Shown in pieces: positions 34,074-43,444 of a stretch of DNA of 64,000 nucleotides. This stretch comes from Parachlamydia sp. AcF125 (GTDB lineage Bacteria; Chlamydiota; Chlamydiia; Chlamydiales; Parachlamydiaceae). How positions within the stretch are numbered: the stretch's first letter is position 1; each line of letters opens with the position of its first letter. The translations under genes were made by a program, and so were the position numbers. The DNA lies in contig NZ_JAEMUD010000005.1 in NCBI RefSeq assembly GCF_018342475.1, positions 124,001 to 188,000 on the forward strand. The letters are read 5' to 3'. Under the pieces are notes generated by a model, which was not told the DNA's origin, did no database searches, and saw only the letters and a program-made list of their open reading frames with translations.

Positions 34074-35510
34074 TTAATCTCGATCGATCCTTTTCAGAAT
34101 AACTTTGAAAATGTAGGGTGAAGCTGCATAATCAGAGGATGTAGATGGATGGGCAAGAGTGCTTTGAATGCCTCCTATCACATATCCAATCACTGTGGAT
34201 CTTCTGCTCAATTGATCTAATTTAATCACTCCATTTCCATAAGTAGGTAAATTATCGACAGGGATAAATTGTCCTCTTGCTCCAAATAAAAGAGGATTTC
34301 CTGCATTAGACTCGGTAGATAAAAGAACAGGGTATTGCTGTTTCAAAATATATTGCTTGAATTCTTTCTTTTTATTTAAGCGGATGGCTGAAATTTGGTT
34401 GATAAAAGGAAGTTGCGGATCGGTTTGAAATTTTCCGTTCTCAAAAAAGCCGTAACTTTTCCCTCCAAAGAATAGGATATACATCTCATCTGTATGATTC
34501 GAATAGAGGGGCAAAGTGGGACAGGCATATTGATTCATTGCTTGCTTAAAGGTTTCTAGATCATCGGGATTTTCCATCTTGGGTTTTCCCTTCGTATTAA
34601 TGATAACAGGAACAGTCCAAGCCCCACCTGTAGGGGTAAATACCCCGCCAAAAGCGCCATACCCTTGAACCGGCGCTCCTAAAACATGATGGACGATGGG
34701 AACGACATTTAAATCCTGGCGGGCAAAATGGGGATTAGGTTTTTTTGGTAGGGCGTGGTGCACTTTTACCGAAAGTTTTTTTCCATCATCATGGACCTTA
34801 AAACGTCTGACTTGCTCACTGTATTGACCATTATTGTCCGAGGTGTAGGTGGTTTGCCCAAACATGAGCCATGTATCCCCTTTTCTAGTGCGTGTCATAT
34901 AGCCGCCCATAACTTGAAACACAGGGTCGTGGATTTGCCGAATATGATGGGCTAAAGTCTCTGTGGGATAAGGTTTGAGGACCCAATGGACCAAACCCCG
35001 CAGATCGATTGCTGTTAAGCTGTCTTTAATACTCGATTCCCCAGTAGCCGTATCTATTCCATACCCTCCTGCGATATATAGCATGCCATCGTGCTGGTAA
35101 AACTGAGCATTTGTAACAGATAATAGATCGATTTGTCTTTGGCTTAATCCTGAAGTGGCGTCATTTAAGGATTTGGAATACACCGTTTTCTCGGTAGGAT
35201 CCACTACATAAATCGTGGTGTTTTGCTCGCCTGATGAAAAGCTAGCTTCGCTGCTATTCAAGCCATTAAGCCCATTTGCGCTGCCTGCTAAAAGGATAAA
35301 TTTTCCGCTAAATTTAGCGGAAACAAACGCTTGGATTCCCTGCGGCAAAGAAAAGTCTGCTAGCTCCAATTTAACTTGAAAAGGTAGCCTTTCTCCCGAA
35401 CTTGACACGCGGCTAACAGTTGGTGTCTGATTGTCACATAAAGCAATGTGGCCCCATCCACCTGTCATTAATAAAAACAACAAAGAATAATGCAAATAAC
35501 GCCGTAGCAT
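34074..35510 (-). CDS. Secreted Kelch/beta-propeller-like hypothetical protein
   Basis: 478 residues with a signal peptide (about 1-26). Repeated strand-turn segments such as GKFILLAGSANG, GMLYIAGGYGID, DTWLMFGQTTY, EMYILFFGGKSYG and TVIGYVIGGIQS look like blades of a Kelch-type propeller (hydrophobic strand followed by Gly-Gly), but the spacing is irregular. No catalytic motif is seen. The product is probably periplasmic, on the surface or exported. GGGGGA precedes the ATG. The gene stands alone on the minus strand. The propeller call is by pattern only. Confidence 0.7.
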   Translation of the reverse strand: MLRRYLHYSLLFLLMTGGWGHIALCDNQTPTVSRVSSSGERLPFQVKLELADFSLPQGIQAFVSAKFSGKFILLAGSANGLNGLNSSEASFSSGEQNTTIYVVDPTEKTVYSKSLNDATSGLSQRQIDLLSVTNAQFYQHDGMLYIAGGYGIDTATGESSIKDSLTAIDLRGLVHWVLKPYPTETLAHHIRQIHDPVFQVMGGYMTRTRKGDTWLMFGQTTYTSDNNGQYSEQVRRFKVHDDGKKLSVKVHHALPKKPNPHFARQDLNVVPIVHHVLGAPVQGYGAFGGVFTPTGGAWTVPVIINTKGKPKMENPDDLETFKQAMNQYACPTLPLYSNHTDEMYILFFGGKSYGFFENGKFQTDPQLPFINQISAIRLNKKKEFKQYILKQQYPVLLSTESNAGNPLLFGARGQFIPVDNLPTYGNGVIKLDQLSRRSTVIGYVIGGIQSTLAHPSTSSDYAASPYIFKVILKRIDRD

Positions 35511-35954
35511 AGTGGATCCCCCTTTTTTAAGTTAAACAAAGCAGAGATGAGAAAGGCCCCAAATCTGCAGGTAGGCAATAAATATTAGCATCTTCAATGC
35601 TGGAAATTTCGTCAACCATTTAAAAAAAATAATAAGAGGATGGGGTAATCGGTGGGATGAGCTTGAGAATTTCTCTTAGGATAGCTTTCTCTTTTTTTTA
35701 CAGGCTTTCTTAGGAGGCCAATGTAAGATAGAGAAAGAATAGCCTATGGTTTAATCTAAAAAAAAGAGGAAACAAAAAACAAATTTTGGGACATTTGGCG
35801 GTGACAACTGTTGCGGTATGCAGAGCAAAAAAGAGCCTTTTGGAATGAAGGGGGCATTTTGCGAGATTAAAAAGAGGGCTTATTTTGACCAAGAGGTTCG
35901 GCAGGTAGAACCCCGATTAAAAATCGGCCTTTGAACTTAATAAAGGAGATAGAA
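35511..35954. other. Intergenic region, nothing recognised
   Basis: About 440 bases between divergent genes. A frame on the minus strand (35710-35892) has no ribosome binding site and no recognisable content. No repeat or RNA gene was seen. Confidence 0.5.
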
Positions 35955-36809
35955 ATGAAAAGGTACCATAAGCTTTCTCAGCAAGAAGAGAAGGTGATGA
36001 GTCTAAAAGGGACGGAATATCCCGGTACAGGGCAATATAACCAGCATGCTGAGCCGGGAATATACGCCTGCAAGCGTTGCGATGCCCCTCTATACCTTTC
36101 TTCTCACAAATTTTTTTCTCATTGTGGGTGGCCGAGCTTTGATGAGGAAATCTTGGGGGCGGTAGAGCGTAAACGAGATGCGGACGGGGAGCGGATAGAG
36201 ATTCTGTGTCGCGCTTGTCAGGCTCACTTGGGGCATGTTTTTTATGGCGAAGCTTTCACTTCTAAAAACATCAGGCATTGTGTCAATTCTCTCTCTTTGT
36301 CATTTATTCCGGCTTTTACACCAGAAGGGTATGAACGCGCCATATTCGCTGGGGGCTGCTTTTGGGGAGTCGAATATTTAATGAAAAAACTTTCGGGTGT
36401 AGTAAAAGTGACCTCTGGATACATAGGGGGGATGGTTGTCAATCCCACCTACGAAGAAGTATGCACCGGTAAAACAGGGCATGCAGAGGCTGTTGAAGTG
36501 CAATTTGATTCTCATCAATTAAGTTATGAAAGGGTTGCTAAGTACTTTTTTGAAATCCATGATCCATCTCAAGCGCAAAGGCAAGGGCCAGATGTGGGAA
36601 GCCAATATCGTTCGGCTATTTTCTACCTCACCGAACAGCAAAAAGAAATTGCTGCAAATTTAAAAAGAAAGCTAGAAAAACTTGGGATCCAGGTCATGAC
36701 TGAACTCGTGCCTGCCTCAACTTTTTATCCAGCAGAGGATTATCACCAATCTTATTATGAAAAAACTGGAAAGCAACCTTACTGCCATCATTGGGCTCCC
36801 AAGTTTTGA
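35955..36809 (+). CDS. msrBA: Peptide methionine sulfoxide reductase MsrB-MsrA fusion
   Basis: 284 residues from the ATG at 35955, which follows AAGGAGAT. MsrB comes first (about 1-120): zinc Cys at 39, 42, 85 and 88, the GHVF line, Cys57 in HCGWPSF and catalytic Cys109 in RHCVNS. MsrA follows (about 125-284) with catalytic Cys135 in GGCFWG, then TSGYIGG and YHQSYY and a late Cys in YCHHW as likely resolving residue. The fused enzyme reduces both epimers of oxidised methionine. No signal peptide is seen in the chosen frame, so it is cytoplasmic. It stands alone. Confidence 0.94.
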   Translation: MKRYHKLSQQEEKVMSLKGTEYPGTGQYNQHAEPGIYACKRCDAPLYLSSHKFFSHCGWPSFDEEILGAVERKRDADGERIEILCRACQAHLGHVFYGEAFTSKNIRHCVNSLSLSFIPAFTPEGYERAIFAGGCFWGVEYLMKKLSGVVKVTSGYIGGMVVNPTYEEVCTGKTGHAEAVEVQFDSHQLSYERVAKYFFEIHDPSQAQRQGPDVGSQYRSAIFYLTEQQKEIAANLKRKLEKLGIQVMTELVPASTFYPAEDYHQSYYEKTGKQPYCHHWAPKF

Positions 36810-37111
36810 ATTTAGGGGTCTTTGCAAATGACGCAAAGGAAACTGGTTGGAACAAAGGGCATGGCGATTCAGCAGCTATCAGGAGAAAAACAGGGTATAG
36901 AAGGAGCAGAGCTTGCAAAGGTATGTCATTAGGAGGGATTCTACGCGTCTTTGGGACGGGCTGAGCAGTCACCTGATCGGCATACTTAAGCTTAGGGAAA
37001 AGGCAGACCCATTCAGGGCCATCTAAAACTAATGAAGAGTCTTGGTCGCTAAGCCCTATAATTTTTTATAAACAATCGCCTTAACAAGTTCTTCTGAAGC
37101 TTATTTTCTTC
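36810..37111. other. Intergenic region, nothing recognised
   Basis: About 300 bases between convergent genes. A 34-codon frame at 36828-36932 lacks support. No clear terminator was seen. Confidence 0.5.
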
Positions 37112-38566
37112 TCAGTGATAGCGTGCAAAGTCGAGATAGCCATGAGCGATATCGACCTCCAGTAGCTCAACTTCGATTCTATCACCCACATCTAGGTGCT
37201 TAAACCCACGCACTAGCTTGCCTTCCACAGGAGGATGGAGTAAACGCACCCAGGTACCTTTTGAGCTTGAACCTGTTACAATTGCGGAAAAAATTTTTCC
37301 AATCTGATCTCTTAAAGCCATGGCGGCAGCCGATTTTTTTAGGTGCCTTTCGACCTTATCCGCATCTCCTTCTTTTTTTGTGCAGCGCTGGGCAAGGGCT
37401 TGTAGCTCACGATCTGAATAAGGAGATGGTTGTCCTTGTAGAAAGCTCTTTAATAGCCTTTGCATAATCAAATCGGGATAACGTCGATTGGGAGCCGTTG
37501 TATGGGCATAGTCTTCCAAGGCTAAATCAAAATGGCCAGGAGCCTCATTTCCAGGATAACTAGGCGCATATTCTCCCCGGCCGATTAATTTAATGATCGT
37601 TAACGATAGGTCGGGAAATCTCAGAGGATCTGCTTTACTTTGTTTAAAAAGAAAATTTTGTAACGCTTTAGCATCTGGTTGTTCGGGTAAAAATTCTTTA
37701 TAACCTTGAGCAATTTCTACGATTTTTTCCCAGCGGCGCGGTTTCTTTACGATACGTTTAAGGATAGGAATGTTTTGGCTTGTCAGGTATTTGGAAAGGC
37801 AAGAATTGGCGGCGATCATGCAGTTTTCAATGAGTTTATGGCCGCGATCCGCCACGACTTTTGTTAAAGCGACTGGCACACGATTTTCAATGATCGGTTG
37901 AACTTCGATGGTGCCAAAATTTAAAGTGCCTAATTGATCCCTGTAGTGTTGAATTTTATTTGAGATAAGGTCTTGCAATTTTAGTTGGTCGTGAACTTCC
38001 TCAGAAATGGAAGGCAGCGGCTTACCGTATTCAAGCCATTCAGAGACCGTAGGATAAGCGAGTTTGGCATGATTGTAAACGACCGCCAGATAGACTTCTA
38101 AAAGTTCAAATTTTCCCTCTGCATCAATCTCCATTTCTACTACGACCGCATTTCTATCCACTTTTTCATTTAATGAGGTCATATTGGTGGAGAGTTTAGG
38201 GTGTAGCATGGGAAAGTTAACAGTAGGCGTATAGATAGAAGTGGTGTTATTTTGGGCGCGCAAATCGTTATGAGAGTCTGGTTGAACAGTTCCCGAAACG
38301 TCTGCGACCGCTACATAGAGTTTATAGGTTCCATTTTGGGTTTTTTCTGCAAACGTTAACTGGTCAAGATCTTGAGAATCTATATTATCAATCGAAATCC
38401 ATAACAGGTGCCGTAGGTCTCGATAAGAAAAATGAGGGGCTGGCGGGGAACCTATCTTGCCAAGCTCGTCTAAAACCGGGGGTGGAAAATCGGGGATAAA
38501 ACCGCGGTCAAGCATCGCTTGAAAGGCAATCTGATCTAAATCAATCTCATTTTGGTTTGTAAGCAT
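37112..38566 (-). CDS. RNB-domain exoribonuclease (RNase II/R-like, short form)
   Basis: 484 residues, much shorter than RNase II (644) or RNase R; N-terminal cold-shock domains are absent. The RNB active-site line is SIDNIDSQDLDQ (residues 58-69). It keeps the equivalents of RNase II D201, D207 and D209 (D60, D66, D68) but has Gln69 for D210. A similar DLDQ form occurs in a known short RNB subfamily, so reduced rather than lost activity is likely. PNRRYPDLIMQRLL is the second RNB signature, and residues from about 420 resemble an S1 fold. A small exported protein gene ends 13 bases upstream on the same strand. Confidence 0.85.
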   Translation of the reverse strand: MLTNQNEIDLDQIAFQAMLDRGFIPDFPPPVLDELGKIGSPPAPHFSYRDLRHLLWISIDNIDSQDLDQLTFAEKTQNGTYKLYVAVADVSGTVQPDSHNDLRAQNNTTSIYTPTVNFPMLHPKLSTNMTSLNEKVDRNAVVVEMEIDAEGKFELLEVYLAVVYNHAKLAYPTVSEWLEYGKPLPSISEEVHDQLKLQDLISNKIQHYRDQLGTLNFGTIEVQPIIENRVPVALTKVVADRGHKLIENCMIAANSCLSKYLTSQNIPILKRIVKKPRRWEKIVEIAQGYKEFLPEQPDAKALQNFLFKQSKADPLRFPDLSLTIIKLIGRGEYAPSYPGNEAPGHFDLALEDYAHTTAPNRRYPDLIMQRLLKSFLQGQPSPYSDRELQALAQRCTKKEGDADKVERHLKKSAAAMALRDQIGKIFSAIVTGSSSKGTWVRLLHPPVEGKLVRGFKHLDVGDRIEVELLEVDIAHGYLDFARYH

Positions 38567-38579
38567 CTATTTCATCTCG

Positions 38580-38774
38580 CTATTGGGATTCAAGAATTTT
38601 GTCCAGATTGGGAAGTGACAATATCCCCGGGATCGGCGAGGGCTTCTTCAGGGGTAAGCTTTGATTTTTGAGAGGGCATATTGTCAAAAAAATAGGGGGA
38701 GAGAAAAGGGGTATAAACAGGCCACTTAAGCTAAAAAACATACCGAACAAAATGGCAAATAGGGGATGCTGCAT
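38580..38774 (-). CDS. Small hydrophobic hypothetical protein
   Basis: 64 residues. The N-terminal 33 residues are strongly hydrophobic (MQHPLFAILFGMFFSLSGLF and on), like a signal peptide or single membrane helix; the rest is Pro, Leu and Lys rich. AAGAGG lies about 5 bases before the ATG. It ends 13 bases before the RNB gene, so the two may be co-transcribed. No family is recognised, and it may be a chance frame. Confidence 0.45.
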   Translation of the reverse strand: MQHPLFAILFGMFFSLSGLFIPLFSPPIFLTICPLKNQSLPLKKPSPIPGILSLPNLDKILESQ

Positions 38775-38904
38775 GTGACCTCTTTAAAACGAGAGCAAAA
38801 ATTTAAGCTCTCCATTTTAAGCTTACCATATGAAATTACGTTAAATATTATCAATAAATAATTTTAATTATTGGAGTGGAAATCACACTTGTGACGGTTC
38901 AGCT

Positions 38905-39702
38905 TCAAGGTGTGAGGTTTAGGGATTCTTCCGAAGGAACTTCATGAAACCATTTTTTGTAAATTTTAGTATAAGTTCCGTCTCGTTGGGTTTGTTGTAA
39001 AGCTTGATTAAACAGAGTGAGAAGCTGGGGATCTTTTTTGTTAAACCCAAAGGCCACTTTTTGAAGGGGTTTGGACAAAGATCCAAGAATTTTTAAACTT
39101 CTTTTTTCTTTGACAAGTAAATAAGCATGGGGATAGAGAAGCAAAAGGGCATCCACGTGGCCCTTTTCAAGGTCTTTAAGAGAGGTATTCATCTCTTCAA
39201 AAGGATAAATCACCAGCTTACCAATTTGCCCGTCATTGAGCAGCTGTTTCGCAGCTTCTTCTTCGGCTTTACGGTTTACGACACCCACCGATTTTCCTTT
39301 TAAATCTTGGATAGTTTTAATCCCCGCATTTTTAAGTTTACTCACCACCAAACTTAAAGGCGTGACTAAGTAAGGAACAGAAAAATCTATAAACTGTGAC
39401 GGTTGTTCTGCAACTAGACCGCCGGCTATTAAATCGAATTGACGGTTTTCAAGGCCTGCCATCATTTGATCTGGGGCCACTTCGACCCATTCACATTTTA
39501 ATTTGAGTTGCTTGCAAATTGCATGGAGTAAATCGACCTCTAAACCGGCTTTTTGTCTATTAATGAAAGGGGGATTAGAAAACGAACTTCCCACTCTTAA
39601 GACTCCAGGAGTTATCGTATTTAAATGAGCTTTTGGTGTAGCATTTAAGCTTGTATAAAAACAGAAGAGTAAAAGCATGAGGGTAGGAAAGAAGGATTTC
39701 AT
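38905..39702 (-). CDS. ABC transporter amino-acid solute-binding protein (family 3)
   Basis: 265 residues. A signal peptide (about 1-21) is followed by a two-lobe SBP_bac_3 fold. Typical lines are LRVGSSFSNPPFINRQKAGLEVDLLHAICKQLKL at the start, FDLIAGGLVAEQPSQFIDFSVPYL in lobe 1, LKGKSVGVVNR at the hinge, and GTYTKIYKKWF at the end. It would bind a polar amino acid in the periplasm. No permease or ATPase gene is adjacent, so it works with a transporter encoded elsewhere. AAGGAG precedes the ATG. Confidence 0.9.
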   Translation of the reverse strand: MKSFFPTLMLLLFCFYTSLNATPKAHLNTITPGVLRVGSSFSNPPFINRQKAGLEVDLLHAICKQLKLKCEWVEVAPDQMMAGLENRQFDLIAGGLVAEQPSQFIDFSVPYLVTPLSLVVSKLKNAGIKTIQDLKGKSVGVVNRKAEEEAAKQLLNDGQIGKLVIYPFEEMNTSLKDLEKGHVDALLLLYPHAYLLVKEKRSLKILGSLSKPLQKVAFGFNKKDPQLLTLFNQALQQTQRDGTYTKIYKKWFHEVPSEESLNLTP

Positions 39703-39848
39703 AGGACTCTCCTTAAAATGATTTCTTCCCTATAGCTAAACCTTTTTTTTATAAAATGCAAATAAAATAGAGGAAAAAATAGCTCAGGCAGTAGCTTGGA
39801 ATCATTGCTAAAGCTCTGTGAAGCTTTAAGATGGCAGGAGGGGTAAAG

Positions 39849-40061
39849 ATGCGCTTTGAAAAAAATATAGGAACAAAAGATCGATTAATAAGATTAACTT
39901 TTGGCGTGGTGCTTTTGGCATGTGCATGGTGGGCTAACAGTTGGCTCATGCTAGCTTTTGCGTTGTTCTGTTTTTATGAAGCTTTAGCAAGTTGGTGCGT
40001 TTTTTATCAATGGATAGGAAAAAATTCTTGTGCCATAAATTCGGATAAAAGAAACCCTTAA
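39849..40061 (+). CDS. Small DUF2892 membrane protein
   Basis: 70 residues from the ATG at 39849, which has AGGAGGGG upstream. The lines FEKNIGTKDRLIRLTFGVVLL and YQWIGKNSC match the DUF2892 family, with two membrane helices (about 17-33 and 37-52). In other bacteria such domains often accompany rhodanese or thiol proteins; none is nearby here. It is divergent from the solute-binding gene (146-base gap) and converges with the sterol reductase gene. Confidence 0.8.
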   Translation: MRFEKNIGTKDRLIRLTFGVVLLACAWWANSWLMLAFALFCFYEALASWCVFYQWIGKNSCAINSDKRNP

Positions 40062-40070
40062 AAGAGGGAT

Positions 40071-40087
40071 GGCGGACTCGGTCCGCC
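40071..40087. terminator. Hairpin between convergent genes
   Basis: A perfect GC-rich stem GGCGGAC-TCG-GTCCGCC lies between the DUF2892 gene and the sterol reductase gene. No long T run follows on either strand, though the minus side reaches CTCTTTT soon after. Confidence 0.5.
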
Positions 40088-40096
40088 GATAGCCAC

Positions 40097-41419
40097 CTAT
40101 ATCATGTAAGGAATGATCTTATAAGGGACATGCTTACAATAAGCTTCCCAATCCTCTCCATACTTAAGGGCGCAGCGACGATCATCCCGAAATGCCCGTT
40201 CAATTAATAGAATGGTTAAGAAAACGACATAAAAATAGGGAAGAAAATGGGTAAATAACGCGGGAGCGCTCCACAAAAAAGCCCCTAGGATTTCTGGTAT
40301 ATAATGGAAATGACGCGAAATTCCCCACCATCCGGAAGCAAGTAAAATATTTTGTTTGCGTTCTCCTTTGCCTGTGATATAACGCGCTAAAGTGAAGAAA
40401 GGCTTTTTCCCCCACACTGTGCAATTTCCGCTGCTTTCCCGTACTTTTTGTCTTTGCCTATCGGCAAGATAGTTAATCATAATACAGATTGTTCCCAGGG
40501 CAAAGACAAAGAGTGCCAATGGGAGTCCCAAGTGATTAGGATGGTTAACAAGGTAAAGAGTTGGAGAAGTGTACACTCCGGGAACCCAAACTAAGCATCC
40601 CCAACAAATGTAGTAGCCAGCGCGATCATGCATGATATCTAGGGAACGGAGATAGCCTGTCTCCCAAAAGTAAAATTTGGTAATATAAATGAGTTGTAAA
40701 GCAACTGCCACAACCATCGAATCGCTTAGCCCATAAAGCTCTTGTTGCTTAGCGGCAAAAGAAAGGAGAAGTAGGGGCCAGCTCATCATCCCAAAACGAC
40801 AATTTGTAAACATCTTAACATCCCATCCTAGCAGGCGTGGAAAAAGCTCTGTTCCCCAGTAGTAATCAAAAATAGGATTTCCCGAAGCTCCAGCATCTGT
40901 CGAAGAGGGGGCAATACGTCCTTTGGCATATAAAAATAAACAAAACAATAGGCTGAAAATATTGAGGGCTCCTAATAAAGGTCCTAGGTTATCGTAGAGG
41001 ATTGTAGGCGAAAACCAATGCAAGCCATAGGATCCGGCAAGAAATAAGGCAAGCGTTAAAAAATAAGCTAACGGACCATTAGCCTTATAAACCGGAATGT
41101 TCCCTTTTGGCGTGATGGGACCGAAGTAGGTTTTTCCAGGTAAAGCTTTCATGAAGAAAAGTTGCAAAGCTGCGAAAATGGCTAAAATTGACCAAGCAGT
41201 TTTTGTTCCCCAGAAAAAGGGAGCCCAAACTTCGTAAAGCAACTTGAAAAAACCTTGTTCCTGTATCTGTTGAAATAACTGGAGAAATGAGCCATCAAGA
41301 GCGACATTGGTATACCAAAATAAAATTGCAGAAGGAGGGCATAGGGCGATTAATAAGAAAGGAACTAGGGTGTTTAGTGAAGTTCGCATGTGATCATAAA
41401 CGGAAGTTGGACTGCGCAT
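40097..41419 (-). CDS. Sterol delta-7 reductase (7-dehydrocholesterol reductase-like)
   Basis: 440 residues, polytopic, ERG4/ERG24 family. The family signature SGWWGISRHFHYIPE is near residues 361-375, followed by HFLPYFYVVFLTILLIERAFRDDRRCALKYGEDWEAY, closely matching animal and plant DHCR7 C-termini (RDEHRCASKYGRDW). Upstream, FFWGTKTAW and the MFTNCRFGMMSW segment also fit delta-7 rather than delta-14 reductase, but this distinction is by eye. The enzyme reduces the 7,8 double bond of sterols with NADPH. Bacteria without a sterol pathway probably use it on host sterols. The gene class is of eukaryotic origin and known from amoeba-associated Chlamydiae. AAGGA precedes the ATG. Confidence 0.9.
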   Translation of the reverse strand: MRSPTSVYDHMRTSLNTLVPFLLIALCPPSAILFWYTNVALDGSFLQLFQQIQEQGFFKLLYEVWAPFFWGTKTAWSILAIFAALQLFFMKALPGKTYFGPITPKGNIPVYKANGPLAYFLTLALFLAGSYGLHWFSPTILYDNLGPLLGALNIFSLLFCLFLYAKGRIAPSSTDAGASGNPIFDYYWGTELFPRLLGWDVKMFTNCRFGMMSWPLLLLSFAAKQQELYGLSDSMVVAVALQLIYITKFYFWETGYLRSLDIMHDRAGYYICWGCLVWVPGVYTSPTLYLVNHPNHLGLPLALFVFALGTICIMINYLADRQRQKVRESSGNCTVWGKKPFFTLARYITGKGERKQNILLASGWWGISRHFHYIPEILGAFLWSAPALFTHFLPYFYVVFLTILLIERAFRDDRRCALKYGEDWEAYCKHVPYKIIPYMI

Positions 41420-42842
41420 GAACGAAAATTCCTTTGGGTTTATCTGTTAACTCGCATTGCCTTAAAACGGTCTCGATTTGGGTCATTAACAAACATGTAG
41501 CTGCATCCCTTTTTTATTTAAATAAAAAAATTAATTTACCGTAAAAAGAAAACATCCCCTAAGCAGAGGATGAGACTATCAAGTGAGTCCATTAGCGAAT
41601 TTGCCTTCTCAGGAAAACAGCATCGCCGATCAATCCGTTTGCACAGGACTCGGGTGGATTCGCTGCGCAAAGCTTTTGAGAGGGTAAAAGGAAGCTCTTT
41701 TTCACTACACAGGAATGCAACCCTTCCCCTTTTTATTTTGGAAACTATCGCTTCTAATCCGTTCAGTTGATCCCCATCGCTCGATCGGATGCTCTGTCCA
41801 GTATTAAGAGTAACGGATACTAAACAACCAGAAAGCCCTTTTCTCTTATATCTTGAAGATCCCAGAGGAAAATTTTGTGATAACAAATAATGGTCATCTG
41901 GGATGGCAGATCACTTCACACCACTGCCTGGAAAGTCAAAGGGCCCAGTTTCAACTTTCCTGTGATGGAATATCTGCTGCCATAAAGGTGCCGTGGCGCC
42001 TACCAGAAAGAGTAAAATTAAGGCAAGGATAGCTAATCTGGAAAGGCTTAAAATGCTGAACTTCAACCACAGGGCAATCTAATGAAATCAAGGCTAAAGA
42101 GGCAGGGGGGGGATACATGGCCCATAGCCTAGAAAAAAACTGGGGCAACTTCAAGGCCAGGCGACTTTTTCCACAATAAGAGGGGATTGTTGAGAGTCAG
42201 CTCCTTAGAACGTTTGAAGCAACTTTTAAAGAATTGGCATGGCAAGTGCTCAGGAGTTTAACAGCCTTGTATCCCTATATTTAGCAAGCTTGTTTTATCC
42301 CAGTGAAATAGGCATTTTCTCAAAAACTTTCCTCTTGAAGCTTAAAAAAAAGCAGTCTATTTGCTCGAGGTTTGGAGAAAAGGCTTATTGAAAACTTCTT
42401 AATATCTCAGTTTTGTAAGGAAATGAATGCCATCCTTTCTTTTAGTTATAATTCAATTTAAATAAAAATTGATATTTTTTTTCATTCATATGGTTAAGTA
42501 ATCCGCACTTATTCAATTGAATTTAAGCTTAACAAATAGGGGAATTGGTTGAGAATATTTGCTGGCCGGTAATTTTTTGTAATTCTCTTTAATCAGTTCG
42601 TTGTCTGTGGTTTATTGCACGAATATAGAGTCTGAAACTCAGTGTGAAACAATCTTTTTATTAAAAAAACTGAAAAAGTGTTTGAAATTAATTCAGAAAA
42701 GTAAGAAGTTGAAGTTAAGAAAGCAAAATTCACAAGTCTCCGAACACAGAGACTCAACCATAAGAACGATGTTTTCTATCATAAGTAAGGGATGCTACTA
42801 GCATCTCTTCAATTCTTTAACCTTTTGTTAAGGAGAGTAACT
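41420..42842. other. Long non-coding stretch, probable gene remains
   Basis: About 1.4 kb with no supported gene. Minus-strand frames at 41536-41886 (TTG start, no ribosome binding site) and 41951-42154 could be remains of older genes but were not recognised. A sigma-54-like pattern (TGGCAT-N5-GTGCT) at 42235-42250 is too far from a gene to be assigned. The region opens the gene-poor island. Confidence 0.5.
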
Positions 42843-43364
42843 ATGAAAAAAATTTCTTTAATACTTTTCTTTGCACTTTGTGCTTTTATTTCTAATAATG
42901 GATATGCTCAATGCGGACCTGAGGGATGCGTGTTTCCCACGCCAGATGAAACCTCTTTGGCAGCTCAAGCAGAAGGAGGCGTTCCAGCTGAACCCGGTCA
43001 AGAATATTTTGCAGGTGAGTGTTACTGTTTAGTTTGCAAATATGAACCCCAATATCGCAATAAATGGCGTTGTGAGTGGGATACCAAAAGCTATCAAGTT
43101 AAAAGATGCAAAAAAGTTCCTCAAACTTACCAAAAGACACGTGTCAGATATGTACCCCAGTACTACAAAGTAGACTGCGTACGTTATGTTCCTCAATATT
43201 ACACCACTACAGAAACAAAAAAAGTTCCTCGTTATGTGTGTGATCGGGAATGCAAATATGTACCAAAATATTACTACAAACGTATTTCCAACCAAACTGC
43301 GGTGCCTTCAGCACCAGCCGCTGTCACAGCTCCTACTCCTGAGTCTAGCGACAGCAACCCATAA
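42843..43364 (+). CDS. Secreted Cys/Tyr-rich protein with 12-residue repeats
   Basis: 173 residues from the ATG at 42843, which has AAGGAG 7-8 bases upstream. A signal peptide (about 1-22) ends in GYA-Q. Residues 67-145 show a strict 12-residue period with Pro at 69, 93, 105, 117, 129 and 141. The core motif is Y-V-P-x-Y-Y or K-V-P-x-Y. Cysteines (24, 29, 60, 62, 65, 77, 89, 112, 133, 137) are frequent, and the tail is Pro, Ala and Thr rich. It could be a disulfide-linked envelope protein, since Chlamydiae build rigidity with Cys-rich proteins, but no named family was recognised. A strong terminator follows at 43394-43444. Confidence 0.75.
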   Translation: MKKISLILFFALCAFISNNGYAQCGPEGCVFPTPDETSLAAQAEGGVPAEPGQEYFAGECYCLVCKYEPQYRNKWRCEWDTKSYQVKRCKKVPQTYQKTRVRYVPQYYKVDCVRYVPQYYTTTETKKVPRYVCDRECKYVPKYYYKRISNQTAVPSAPAAVTAPTPESSDSNP

Positions 43365-43393
43365 TAAAATCAGCAGTTAATGCTTAGATTTAG

Positions 43394-43444
43394 AGGGCCA
43401 GATTTACGCTTTTGCAAAACAACAACGCGAATCTGGCCCTTTTG
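43394..43444 (+). terminator. Terminator of the 12-residue-repeat gene
   Basis: AGGGCCAGATT (43394-43404) pairs fully with AATCTGGCCCT (43430-43440), followed by TTTT. It lies 30 bases after the stop codon. Confidence 0.78.

Noticed and set aside
36828-36932. 34-codon frame after msrBA
   Set aside because: No ribosome binding site and no recognisable content.
41536-41886. Minus-strand open frame of 116 codons
   Set aside because: It relies on a TTG start without a ribosome binding site; no domain or signal was recognised. It may be a remnant.
42235-42250. Sigma-54-like promoter pattern TGGCAT-N5-GTGCT
   Set aside because: Nearly 600 bases from the next start codon; such a match is expected by chance in this length of sequence.
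42601-42801. Plus-strand open frame of 66 codons before the 12-residue-repeat gene
   Set aside because: TTG start, no ribosome binding site, Lys-rich low complexity; it overlaps the leader of the real gene.
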